From Actinomycetota bacterium (GTDB lineage Bacteria; Actinomycetota; Thermoleophilia; Solirubrobacterales; Solirubrobacteraceae), in contig SYBY01000360.1 in assembly GCA_005788585.1 (NCBI GenBank), forward strand, positions 1-7,043: a stretch of DNA of 7,043 nt, read 5' to 3'. Below are positions 1-5,721 of this stretch, piece by piece. Under the pieces are notes generated by a model that did no database searches, was not told where the DNA came from, and saw nothing but the letters and a program-made list of their open reading frames with translations. The stretch's first letter is position 1. Every line of letters begins with the position of its first letter. The translations under genes were made by a program, and so were the position numbers.

Positions 1-1296
1 GACCGACGGGTGGTTCTGGTTGGCGAGGATGTTCGCCTCGAGCTCCTTGGCCGCCAGGCGCCGCACGTCGGCGCGGGCGAGGTACTGGGTCTTCACGGCG
101 TAGACCGGGATCTCGGACCAGATCATGATCCCCGCCTCGTCGGCGAGCTCATGCAGCTGCGGGTGCAGCGGGTAGTGCGAGCGCAGCAGCGTCGCGCCGA
201 TCTCCTTGGTCTCCGCGATGATCGCCCGGCGCTGGGCGCTGCCGATCGCGAAGCCCAGGTTCGGGTCGTCCTCGTGGATGCCCATGCCGCGGTAGTTCAG
301 CTTCTTGCCGTTCAGCAGCATGGTGCCGTCGGGCTGCAGCTTGATCGTGCGGATGCCCGTCTTGACCATCCAGCCGACCCGCAGCGCGTTCTCGCCGCGC
401 CCGCGCACGTCGACGCGCGTCGTGTAGAGGTTCGGGCTCCCCGGCTCCCAGAGCTTCGGGTTGCGGACCGTGATGCGCCGCGACACGGTCGCGAACTTCT
501 TCGGTCCCACGGTCGCGGCGCCGAGCATCATCCGCCGGCCGCCGAAGTTCACCGTGGCGCGGATCCGCTCGGGGCGGTCGCCGTAGTTGCGCAGCGTGGC
601 GCGCACGAGCACCTTGGCGTCACACGCCGCGCAGTCCAGCTCGGGGCGGACGACCATCCTGGAGATGTCGACGCGGTCGATCTGGCGCAGGTAGACCTCG
701 CGCAGGATGCCGCCGTAGTTCCACCAGCCGCCCGCGGGGGTGCCGGCGACCGTCAGGCCCGACGGCGGGAAGTCCGTCGGGTAGCGGCGGTTGTCGACGC
801 GGACGACCAGGCGGTTCGTGCCCTCGCGCTTGAGGTACCCGGAGGGCAGGCGGATCTCCCAGGGCAGGTACGCGCCGTTGTTCGTCCCGACGGGCTTGCC
901 GTTCAGCCACACGCGGGCGCGGTAGTTGACCGACTCGAACCGGATGACGTAGCTGTAGCGGCGCGAGGCGCTGGGCAGCTTGAAGTCCTTGCGGTACCAC
1001 CCGACGGTGCCGACCATCGACTCGACGCTGGTGTCCGTCGCGTTCCACGCGTTGGGCACCGTGGTGGCCGTCCACCCGGCACGGCTGGTCTGCCGCTGGA
1101 AGCCCTGCGTGTCGCCGAGACCGGTCTGGTCCAGGCGGAACAGCCACTCGCCGCCCATGATCAGGCGGTTGGTCGGGCCGGTCTCGTAGCCGAGGCCGGT
1201 CTTCGACAGCCCGCTCTGCGCGGACGCGGGCGAGGTGACGGCGAACGCCGCGACGAGCGCGACGAGCAGAGTGAGGAGCGTGCGAGGGGAAGTCAT
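1..1296 (-). CDS. Secreted glycoside hydrolase family 2 (beta-galactosidase/beta-glucuronidase type), 3' part outside window
   Basis: Partial gene: 432 codons from ATG at 1296 with no stop before the left edge. Residues 1-26 form a Sec signal peptide (T2 to R5, hydrophobic 7-20, then Ala-Ser-Ala|Gln at 24-27), so the enzyme is exported. Next comes a jelly-roll sugar-binding domain (about 45-205, with Trp-Trp-Asn-Tyr-Gly-Gly at 191-196), an Ig-like domain (about 205-315), and the start of the TIM barrel (from about 325, with Arg-Gly-x-Gly-Ile-His-Glu at 336-342). Arg-Ser-His-Tyr-Pro at 372-376, followed by Asp-Glu-Ala-Gly, matches GH2 signature 1. The window ends in Asn-His-Pro-Ser-Val (428-432), just before where the family places the catalytic acid/base Asn-Glu; both catalytic glutamates are therefore unseen. 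It should hydrolyse beta-glycosidic bonds outside the cytoplasm, but substrate cannot be set from this part. No in-frame start lies upstream and no good Shine-Dalgarno is seen. It lies 47 bases downstream of the 143-residue gene on the same strand. Confidence 0.9.
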   Translation of the reverse strand, partial: MTSPRTLLTLLVALVAAFAVTSPASAQSGLSKTGLGYETGPTNRLIMGGEWLFRLDQTGLGDTQGFQRQTSRAGWTATTVPNAWNATDTSVESMVGTVGWYRKDFKLPSASRRYSYVIRFESVNYRARVWLNGKPVGTNNGAYLPWEIRLPSGYLKREGTNRLVVRVDNRRYPTDFPPSGLTVAGTPAGGWWNYGGILREVYLRQIDRVDISRMVVRPELDCAACDAKVLVRATLRNYGDRPERIRATVNFGGRRMMLGAATVGPKKFATVSRRITVRNPKLWEPGSPNLYTTRVDVRGRGENALRVGWMVKTGIRTIKLQPDGTMLLNGKKLNYRGMGIHEDDPNLGFAIGSAQRRAIIAETKEIGATLLRSHYPLHPQLHELADEAGIMIWSEIPVYAVKTQYLARADVRRLAAKELEANILANQNHPSV

Positions 1297-1343
1297 GCCG
1301 GGGCTTGCAACACGCGCATCGGCCGAAGGTCGCGCTGCGGTTC

Positions 1344-1775
1344 CTACGGGCAGCTCGACTCGCGGCCGATCGGCGCGCTCAGGCGCTGCAGGGTAACGGA
1401 CGCCCCTGTCAGCGCCGATCCCTCGCGACGCACGAGCACGCACTGGACGGTGGGCAGGCGACCATCCGTCTGCCAGACGACACGCGCCTGGCCCGTCTGA
1501 CTGCCGAGCGCGTGGGACGTCGGCGCGTCGTAGCGGACGATCTCCAGGTCCCCCGGTCCCCGTACGCGCGCCGTCGCGGCCCGGGCGAGGGCCTCGCAAC
1601 GCGCGTCCGGGCAGTCGAGCTGATCGACGACCGCGTCGGCGTCGCCGGCGAGCTGGGCGGTCAGCAGGTCCTCGACCTTCCCGCGCTCGACCGTGTCCGT
1701 GTACAGCCAGCGCGCCACGAGGAACGAGATCCCGAGGAAGACGACGACGGCGAGGGCGAGGAGCGCGGCGCGCAC
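1344..1775 (-). CDS. Small membrane-anchored exported protein with four cysteines, function unknown
   Basis: A 143-residue protein starting with GTG, 19 bases after the stop of the 231-residue gene, so probably co-transcribed with it. Residues 4-21 are a single hydrophobic helix followed by Arg-Trp; the rest is soluble and probably lies outside the membrane. The soluble part starts with a helical stretch (about 30-53) and carries cysteines at 55, 60, 112 and 142, enough for two disulfides. The strand-like Val-Gln-Cys-Val-Leu-Val-Arg-Arg near 110-117 and the overall helix-then-strands pattern recall NTF2-like extracytoplasmic domains, but this is a structural guess. No catalytic motif is visible. 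A lipoprotein is unlikely, since there is no Leu-x-x-Cys lipobox. The reading is supported by the N-terminal helix, the tight spacing and typical codon use; the antisense frame looks like a shadow rich in Arg and Ala. It could be an accessory factor for envelope maintenance; no specific function can be assigned. Confidence 0.8.
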   Translation of the reverse strand: MRAALLALAVVVFLGISFLVARWLYTDTVERGKVEDLLTAQLAGDADAVVDQLDCPDARCEALARAATARVRGPGDLEIVRYDAPTSHALGSQTGQARVVWQTDGRLPTVQCVLVRREGSALTGASVTLQRLSAPIGRESSCP

Positions 1776-1794
1776 GGCGCCGCAGGCTACCCCG

Positions 1795-2490
1795 CTACGC
1801 GGCGCGCTCGTCGTCGGCGTTGAGCTCGAGGAACCGCTGGACCGACGTCTCCTGCTGGGTGAGCCGCTCGGCGGTCGCCCGCGCGTGGTCGGCGGCGCGC
1901 TCGAGGAAGTCCTCCAGGCACGCCTCGGGGTCGTCGCTCAGCGGATAGACGTGGGCCACGTCCTGTTGCGCGCACGCGATCCCCATCGGCGGGCGGCCCT
2001 CGGCCAGCGGCCGGGCGCCGCACACCGGCACCACCGTGAGATGGCGCTCGGGCGCGCGCAGGGCGACCGGGAGCAGGCGGTGGGCGGGGAGCTGAACGGA
2101 GAGATCGATGGACCGGTCCAGGCCGACGGTCCCGCCCGCCGCGTCGGCGAGGGGCTCGGCCCAGACCGCGAGGACGGTGTCCGCGGCGACGATCGCGTCA
2201 CGGAGCACGCGCGCCTGCTCGGCGTAGAGCGCCTCGGCGGAATCGCGGTCCTCGGCGTCGTGCAGGTCGAGGTCGACAGGCACGCGCAGAAGGTCACCGG
2301 TGCCCACCTTCATCCCGGCACCCCGCGCGCCGTGGGCGACGTAGGTCTGGATGGTCCCGAGGTCCCGGCGCCCGTGGAAGATCACCGTGAGCGCCTCGGA
2401 CATCGGCAGGCCGCCCACGCTCAGGGCCACCGCGGCTGAGTCGTCGGGTTCCAGCAGCGCCCGCTGCAGCAGGTCGTCAGCGTCGTCCAT
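1795..2490 (-). CDS. Hypothetical protein, 231 residues, unrecognised family
   Basis: I do not recognise this family. The ATG at 2490 is preceded by a strong Shine-Dalgarno (AAGGAGG at 2496-2502, 5 bases away), which decides the start over the internal Met30. There is no signal peptide or membrane helix, so the product is probably cytoplasmic. It is acidic at the N-terminus (Asp-Asp-Ala-Asp-Asp). The middle alternates strand-like segments (such as Leu-Thr-Val-Ile-Phe-His-Gly near 34-40 and Val-Leu-Ala-Val-Trp) with helices. The last 45 residues (about 180-225) are a charged helical segment that could form a coiled coil. A single Cys-Gly-Ala-Arg and a Cys-Ala-Gln-Gln occur in the C-terminal half, but no metal site or nucleotide-binding motif is evident. 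It is the first gene of the minus-strand group that continues with the exported 143-residue protein and the GH2 enzyme, and is transcribed divergently from the DUF4235 gene. Confidence 0.85.
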   Translation of the reverse strand: MDDADDLLQRALLEPDDSAAVALSVGGLPMSEALTVIFHGRRDLGTIQTYVAHGARGAGMKVGTGDLLRVPVDLDLHDAEDRDSAEALYAEQARVLRDAIVAADTVLAVWAEPLADAAGGTVGLDRSIDLSVQLPAHRLLPVALRAPERHLTVVPVCGARPLAEGRPPMGIACAQQDVAHVYPLSDDPEACLEDFLERAADHARATAERLTQQETSVQRFLELNADDERAA

Positions 2491-2495
2491 CCTGC

Positions 2496-2502
2496 CCTCC
2501 TT
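2496..2502 (-). promoter_or_regulatory. Strong ribosome binding site of the 231-residue gene
   Basis: The minus strand reads AAGGAGG, a near-perfect anti-16S match, 5 bases before the ATG at 2490. It fixes the start of this gene and is one of only two strong Shine-Dalgarno sites seen in the window; most other genes here have weak or no recognisable site. Confidence 0.8.
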
Positions 2503-2554
2503 CGGATCCTTCTCGTCCGTCCAGGTGATCGTCGCCCGGCGGCCTGTTCAGTGT

Positions 2555-2595
2555 TATCGACCGACAGGCGGAAACGACGCACCACGAGGTCGATA
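2555..2595. repeat. Inverted repeat, 8-base perfect arms, in the divergent promoter
   Basis: TATCGACC at 2555-2562 is the exact reverse complement of GGTCGATA at 2588-2595, with 25 bases between the arms. Each arm overlaps the putative -10 of one of the two divergent promoters, so both genes read GGTCGATA followed by A or G at the same relative place. It could be an operator bound by a dimer spanning about three helical turns, or simply two similar promoter cores facing opposite ways. With such a loop length it is unlikely to be a terminator. Confidence 0.45.
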
Positions 2596-2607
2596 GATTG
2601 GCCGGAC

Positions 2608-2892
2608 ATGAAGCTGCTCTACAAGCCCCTCGGCATCGTGCTCGGCCTCCTCGCGGGCTGGCTCGGCCGCGAGGCGTTCCAGCGCGTGTGGGCGCTGATC
2701 GACCAGGAAGCGCCGCCGAAGCCGACCACCGAGGACGCGAGCTGGGCCAAGGCGCTCACCGCCGCCGCGCTGCAGGCTGCCATCTTCGCGGTCGTCCGCG
2801 CCGCCGTCGACCGGGCGGGCGCGACGTGGTTCCGCGACTTCACGGGCGTGTGGCCCGGACCCAAGCACCAGGAGGCCGCAGAGGATGCGTGA
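2608..2892 (+). CDS. DUF4235 family membrane protein
   Basis: A 94-residue protein. The ATG at 2608 is preferred over an in-frame ATG at 2551 because the family begins almost at once with Lys-x-x-Tyr-Lys-Pro, while the extra 19 residues are Arg-rich and non-conserved in character. Features typical of DUF4235 as I recall it: Tyr-Lys-Pro (5-7), a first hydrophobic helix (8-20), Ala-Phe-x-x-Val-Trp (23-28), a Pro-rich linker with acidic residues (34-43), Ala-Leu-Gln-Ala-Ala-Ile-Phe-Ala-Val-Val-Arg-Ala-Ala-Val-Asp-Arg (54-69) as a second helix, and Phe-Thr-Gly-x-Trp-Pro-Gly (78-84). The family is found mostly in actinobacteria and its function is unknown; it is predicted to sit in the cytoplasmic membrane. 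Its last 8 bases overlap the start of the reductase gene, and its 3' end carries that gene's ribosome binding site, so the two are probably translationally coupled. Confidence 0.85.
   Translation: MKLLYKPLGIVLGLLAGWLGREAFQRVWALIDQEAPPKPTTEDASWAKALTAAALQAAIFAVVRAAVDRAGATWFRDFTGVWPGPKHQEAAEDA
2870..2875 (+). promoter_or_regulatory. Ribosome binding site of the aldo/keto reductase gene
   Basis: AGGAGG lies 9 bases before the ATG at 2885 and inside the end of the DUF4235 coding sequence. It supports the 2885 start and coupled expression of the pair. Confidence 0.75.
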
Positions 2893-4018
2893 CCCGGGCC
2901 TGACCGCCGTCGGCACCTGGAGCGGCGGCGTCTTCATGCATTTCGGCGAGGAGATCTCCGAGGAGCGCCTGGTGCAGGTCCTGCGCCCCGGCGGCGGGAT
3001 CGACACGGTCGTGACGGCCGACGTGTACGGCACGGGCGACGCCGACACGCTGCTCGGCCGCGCCCTCGATGGCGTCCCGCGCGACGAGTACTGCGCCGTC
3101 GGGATCGTCGGACACGACTTCTACACCGGCGAGCGCGCCGGAGCCAAGGGCTTCCCCCGCTTCACCGACCCCGCGCTGCGCGGGCCGGAGGGCTACGCGG
3201 ACTACCTGAAGATGGCGACCGAGCGCAGCCTCGAGCGGCTCGGGATCGACCGCTTCGACCTGCTCATGCTCCACAACCCCGACCGGATCGGGTACTCCGA
3301 CCCGGCGGTCTGGGACGGCATGGCGGCGCTGCGTGACGCGGGGCTCACCCGGCTGCTGGGCGTGGCGCCCGGCCCGGCGAACGGCTTCACCCTCGACCTC
3401 ATCTCGTGCTTCGAGCGGTTCGGCGCGCTGATCGACTGGGCGATGATCATCCTCAACCCGCTCGAGCCCTGGCCCGGCGAGCTGTGTCTCGGCGCCGCCG
3501 AGCAGGCCGGCATCAAGGTCATGACGCGCGTCGTGGACTACGGCGGGCTGTTCTGGGGCGACATGCAGCCCGGGCACGAGTTCCTCAGCCGCGACCACCG
3601 TGCGTACCGGCCGCCGGGCTGGGTGGACGCGGGACTGGAGAAGGTCGCGCGGATGCTGCCCATCGCCGAGCGGCACGGCCTCACCCCGCTGCAACTGGCG
3701 TGCCAGTGGAATCTCGCGCACGGGCCCGTGGCGAGCGTCGTCCCGACGCTGCTGCAGGAGTCGTCACCGAACGCCAAGACGGTGGAGGAGCAGCGCGCCG
3801 AACTCGCCGCGCTCCCCGCCGACGTACGGCTCACGGCCGACGAGGTCGCGGAGATCCGGTCCATCGGGGACAACACGAACTCCATGGCGCTGAAGGGCGC
3901 AGCCCCCGATCACGAGGGCCCCGACCTCCCCGACCGCTGGACGATCGATCCGGAGCTCGCCGAGTTGGCGGGCCGGTGGCGGATCGATCCGGCGCGCGAC
4001 CTCGCGCTGATCAGCTGA
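2885..4018 (+). CDS. Aldo/keto reductase-fold protein with an atypical active site
   Basis: A 377-residue protein, longer than the usual 280-340 of aldo/keto reductases. The family fold is shown by Thr-Ala-Asp-Val-Tyr-Gly (44-49), Leu-x-Gly-Arg-Ala-Leu (56-61), Ser-Leu-Glu-Arg-Leu-Gly-Ile-Asp (115-122), Phe-Asp-Leu-Leu-Met-Leu-His-Asn-Pro-Asp (124-133), and a late Leu-Gln-Leu-Ala-Cys-Gln-Trp-Asn-Leu segment. Of the catalytic Asp-Tyr-Lys-His tetrad, Tyr48 and His130 are present. The Asp position, five before Tyr, is Val43, and the strand that should end in Lys reads Cys-Ala-Val-Gly-Ile (70-74) with no lysine; His77 is nearby. The start of the barrel is also unusual (Gly-Gly-Val-Phe-Met-His-Phe-Gly). 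The C-terminal tail holds two copies of Arg-Trp-x-Ile-Asp-Pro, 13 residues apart. It should be a cytoplasmic, NAD(P)H-related protein, but ordinary carbonyl reduction is doubtful. It follows the DUF4235 gene and converges on the EAL gene. Confidence 0.85.
   Translation: MRDPGLTAVGTWSGGVFMHFGEEISEERLVQVLRPGGGIDTVVTADVYGTGDADTLLGRALDGVPRDEYCAVGIVGHDFYTGERAGAKGFPRFTDPALRGPEGYADYLKMATERSLERLGIDRFDLLMLHNPDRIGYSDPAVWDGMAALRDAGLTRLLGVAPGPANGFTLDLISCFERFGALIDWAMIILNPLEPWPGELCLGAAEQAGIKVMTRVVDYGGLFWGDMQPGHEFLSRDHRAYRPPGWVDAGLEKVARMLPIAERHGLTPLQLACQWNLAHGPVASVVPTLLQESSPNAKTVEEQRAELAALPADVRLTADEVAEIRSIGDNTNSMALKGAAPDHEGPDLPDRWTIDPELAELAGRWRIDPARDLALIS
4011..4018. other. Tail-to-tail stop-codon overlap in a palindrome
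   Basis: TCAGCTGA is a perfect 8-base palindrome. Its last three bases are the TGA stop of the plus-strand reductase gene, and its first three, read on the minus strand, are the TGA stop of the EAL-DICT gene. The two coding regions therefore overlap by exactly these 8 bases and there is no room for a terminator between them; transcripts from either side must read into the opposite gene. Confidence 0.95.
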
Positions 4019-5291
4019 CGGGCGCGACGCGCGCCATGAGCCGGCGCGCGATCCGCACGACCAGCTCGCGGTCGTACGTGGTGGCGAACGCGAAGCGCCG
4101 CTCTGAGTCCGCGCCGCTGTCCCCGAGGTCGCGTGCGACGAACGCGCCGGCGAAGTGGGGTCCGAGGACGCAGACGTCCCATTCATCCATGAGCGGGTCT
4201 CCGTGCTCGATCGTCGCGCCGCGGACGTCGCCGTCGGCGTGGTGCTCGAGCCCTGCACCGAGCGCCCCGACGAAGGCCAGGCGCTGCGCGAGGTCGGTGT
4301 AGCGCTGACGGGTGTCTCCGGTGTACCGCTCGGCGGTCTGGAAGGTCGCGAGGAGCACGCCCGCGTGGTCGAGCCGTCCAGCGTGCGCTTCGAGCTGGCG
4401 CGAGAGGGCGAAGAGCAGGCGCTTCGGGCCCTCGCGGACGTCCAGCAGCCCGGCCACGGCGTCGAAGGGTGTGCCGTGCCCATCGTCGCCCGAGAGGCTC
4501 TCTCCCGGCGGCAGGAGCGGCTCCACGGGCATGCGCGCCGCAGCAGGCAGAGGGCCGGGGCGGCCGAAGTGCCATCCCTGGCCGTGCGTCGCGCCCAAGG
4601 CGCGAGCCCGCACGACGTGGTGCTCGTGCTCGATGCCCTCCGCGAGCACCAGCGCGCCCTTGCGCTCGGCGTGCGCGTTGACGGCGTGGACGGTCTCCGC
4701 GAGATCGGCGGTCAGCGGCGCCTGGGTGAGCGCGAGGTCGAGCTTGATGACATCGGGCAGCACGAAGGGCATGAGGGCGAGCGACCGGGGGTCGACGCCG
4801 ACGTCATCGAGCGCGAGCGCGACGCCGCGCTCACGGAGGACCGGCAGCGCCTCGAGGATCGCCCGGGGGTGATCGTTGAGCTCGCGCTCGGTGATCTCCA
4901 GGATCGGCTGGAACATGGCCTCCGCGCGCTCGAACAGCGAGAACGCCTCGGGCGGGGGCGTGGTGGCGATCGCCTCGGGCTCGCAGTTGATGAACAGCGA
5001 CCGGCGAAGTCCGTGCTCCACCGCGCCACAGAGCGCGGCGATGCGACAGGCCCAGTCGAGCTCGATGAGACGCCCGTGGGCCCGCGCGGCGTCGAACAGC
5101 AGGTCCGGGCGCGCCAGCGGCGACTCGCCCCTGACGCGGGCCAGCGCCTCGTACGCCACGACCTGGCCGGTCGCCAGGTCGACGATCGGCTGGTACGCCG
5201 GCTCGAGCAGCCCGTCCCGCAGGATGCGGTCGAGCTCAGACGCGGGCGCAGCGATATCCATGGCGGCCGACGGACGCATACAGGGATCCAT
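4011..5291 (-). CDS. EAL-domain cyclic di-GMP phosphodiesterase with C-terminal DICT sensory domain
   Basis: A 426-residue cytoplasmic protein without membrane helices. Residues about 20-250 are an EAL domain, which hydrolyses cyclic di-GMP to pGpG. Recognised residues: Gln-Pro-Ile (34-36), the Glu-Ala-Leu signature (48-50), Asn102, Glu132 in Glu-Ile-Thr-Glu, Asp162-Asp163, Lys183 in Ile-Lys-Leu-Asp, Glu218 in Ala-Glu-Gly-Ile-Glu, and Gln238 before Gly. All metal- and base-type catalytic positions look intact, so activity is likely. Loop 6 is altered: Asp-Asp-Val-Gly-Val-Asp-Pro (162-168) replaces the usual Asp-Asp-Phe-Gly-x-Gly. After a Pro-rich linker (about 247-276) a DICT domain (about 278-424) follows, with Leu-Phe-Ala-Leu-Ser-Arg (293-298), Thr-Phe-Gln (316-318), Glu-Trp-Asp-Val (370-373) and Phe-Val-Ala-Arg-Asp-Leu (384-389). 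DICT domains are predicted sensors attached to cyclic di-GMP enzymes. No GGDEF is present. The start could be Met1, Met5 or Met11 (5261); none has a clear Shine-Dalgarno. It is 49 bases below the DUF7144 gene. Confidence 0.92.
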   Translation of the reverse strand: MDPCMRPSAAMDIAAPASELDRILRDGLLEPAYQPIVDLATGQVVAYEALARVRGESPLARPDLLFDAARAHGRLIELDWACRIAALCGAVEHGLRRSLFINCEPEAIATTPPPEAFSLFERAEAMFQPILEITERELNDHPRAILEALPVLRERGVALALDDVGVDPRSLALMPFVLPDVIKLDLALTQAPLTADLAETVHAVNAHAERKGALVLAEGIEHEHHVVRARALGATHGQGWHFGRPGPLPAAARMPVEPLLPPGESLSGDDGHGTPFDAVAGLLDVREGPKRLLFALSRQLEAHAGRLDHAGVLLATFQTAERYTGDTRQRYTDLAQRLAFVGALGAGLEHHADGDVRGATIEHGDPLMDEWDVCVLGPHFAGAFVARDLGDSGADSERRFAFATTYDRELVVRIARRLMARVAPVS

Positions 5292-5315
5292 CGGCGTGGG
5301 CGCCGCGTGACGTGA

Positions 5316-5329
5316 ATCTGCCGACAGAT
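5316..5329. repeat. Short palindrome between the DUF7144 and EAL genes
   Basis: ATCTG (5316-5320) and CAGAT (5325-5329) are perfect inverted 5-base arms around CCGA. It lies 11 bases past the stop of the DUF7144 gene and 24 bases before the first possible EAL start. The stem is short and no T-run follows in either direction, so an intrinsic terminator is unlikely; an operator or a chance match are both possible. On the minus strand CAGATT (5320-5315) is also a weak -10 candidate for the EAL gene. Confidence 0.3.
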
Positions 5330-5340
5330 GTTCGGCGTTC

Positions 5341-5712
5341 CTACTCCCAGTTCGTCGCGAGCTGGTAGATCACGAGGAAGTTGATCGCGATCAGGATGCA
5401 GCTCCAGACCGGGTAGGCGCCGATCGACAGGAAGTTCACGAGGATCGCGAAGAACGCGCCGAGCATGCCGAGACCGGCGCCCAGGCCGTGGCCGGTGTAG
5501 ATGAGGCCCGCGACGACCAGCTGGAACGACCCGATGATCAGGTAGACGATGCCCCACGTCTGCAGCGCCTCGAAGAGCAGCGCGCTCTCGCGGAAGAACT
5601 CCTTGTTCGACAGCGCCGAGATGCCCCAGATGAGGTTGAGGCTGCCGGTGATGACGATGACGACGGCAGCGAAGACCCAGCCGCTCGGGATACGGGACGT
5701 GGTGGCAGACAT
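5341..5712 (-). CDS. DUF7144-type four-helix membrane protein
   Basis: A 123-residue integral membrane protein with four predicted helices at about 12-34, 53-73, 77-97 and 101-118, short loops, and few charged residues. Helix 1 begins with Trp12 and contains Gly-Ser-Leu-Asn-Leu-Ile-Trp-Gly; helix 2 begins Trp-Gly-Ile-Val-Tyr; Tyr-Pro-Val-Trp (100-103) opens helix 4, and Val-Ile-Tyr-Gln-Leu (114-118) closes it. This pattern matches the actinobacterial family I know as DUF7144, whose function is unknown. A loop of about 18 residues with Lys37, Glu38, Arg41 and Glu42 separates helices 1 and 2. The ATG is 9 bases after the stop of the Xre-like gene, without a visible Shine-Dalgarno, which suggests translation coupled to the upstream gene in the prs transcript. 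The family name is from memory; the four-helix topology is seen directly. Confidence 0.82.
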   Translation of the reverse strand: MSATTSRIPSGWVFAAVVIVITGSLNLIWGISALSNKEFFRESALLFEALQTWGIVYLIIGSFQLVVAGLIYTGHGLGAGLGMLGAFFAILVNFLSIGAYPVWSCILIAINFLVIYQLATNWE

Positions 5713-5721
5713 GGCGTGAAT

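Larger units (their letters stand above)
2491..2607. promoter_or_regulatory. Divergent intergenic promoter region
   Basis: These 117 bases separate two divergently transcribed genes and must hold the promoters for both directions unless transcription enters from elsewhere. On the plus strand TAGATT at 2594-2599 resembles a -10 element (four of six bases, including the key first, second and last) and lies only 8 bases before the DUF4235 ATG, where no Shine-Dalgarno is present; this would give a leaderless or nearly leaderless mRNA, which is common in actinobacteria. On the minus strand GATAAC (2557-2552) is a comparable -10 candidate for the 231-residue gene. Neither has a convincing -35 box. 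GGAAAC at 2570-2575 resembles an ECF-sigma -35 but its partner is not clear. Assignments are by eye. Confidence 0.45.

Noticed and set aside
1297..1343. Possible terminator between the 143-residue gene and the GH2 gene (TCGGCCGA palindrome)
   Set aside because: Only an 8-base self-complementary core with no loop and no T-run; insufficient for an intrinsic terminator.
10..1500. Long plus-strand open frame (496 residues) opposite the GH2 gene
   Set aside because: Composition is dominated by Arg, Ala, Val, Asp and Gly with no domain, and it mirrors a gene with a signal peptide and GH2 motifs. Long antisense frames are expected at this GC content.
2551..2607. Longer N-terminus for the DUF4235 protein
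   Set aside because: The additional 19 residues are Arg-rich, would overlap the promoter region, and the family starts right at the Met at 2608.
2840..3721. Minus-strand open frame (293 residues) opposite the reductase gene
   Set aside because: No recognisable domain; the plus-strand frame has an aldo/keto reductase fold and a Shine-Dalgarno site.
4155..5315. Plus-strand open frame (386 residues) opposite the EAL-DICT gene
   Set aside because: Low-complexity Arg/Gly/Glu-rich translation; the minus-strand reading contains all EAL and DICT motifs.
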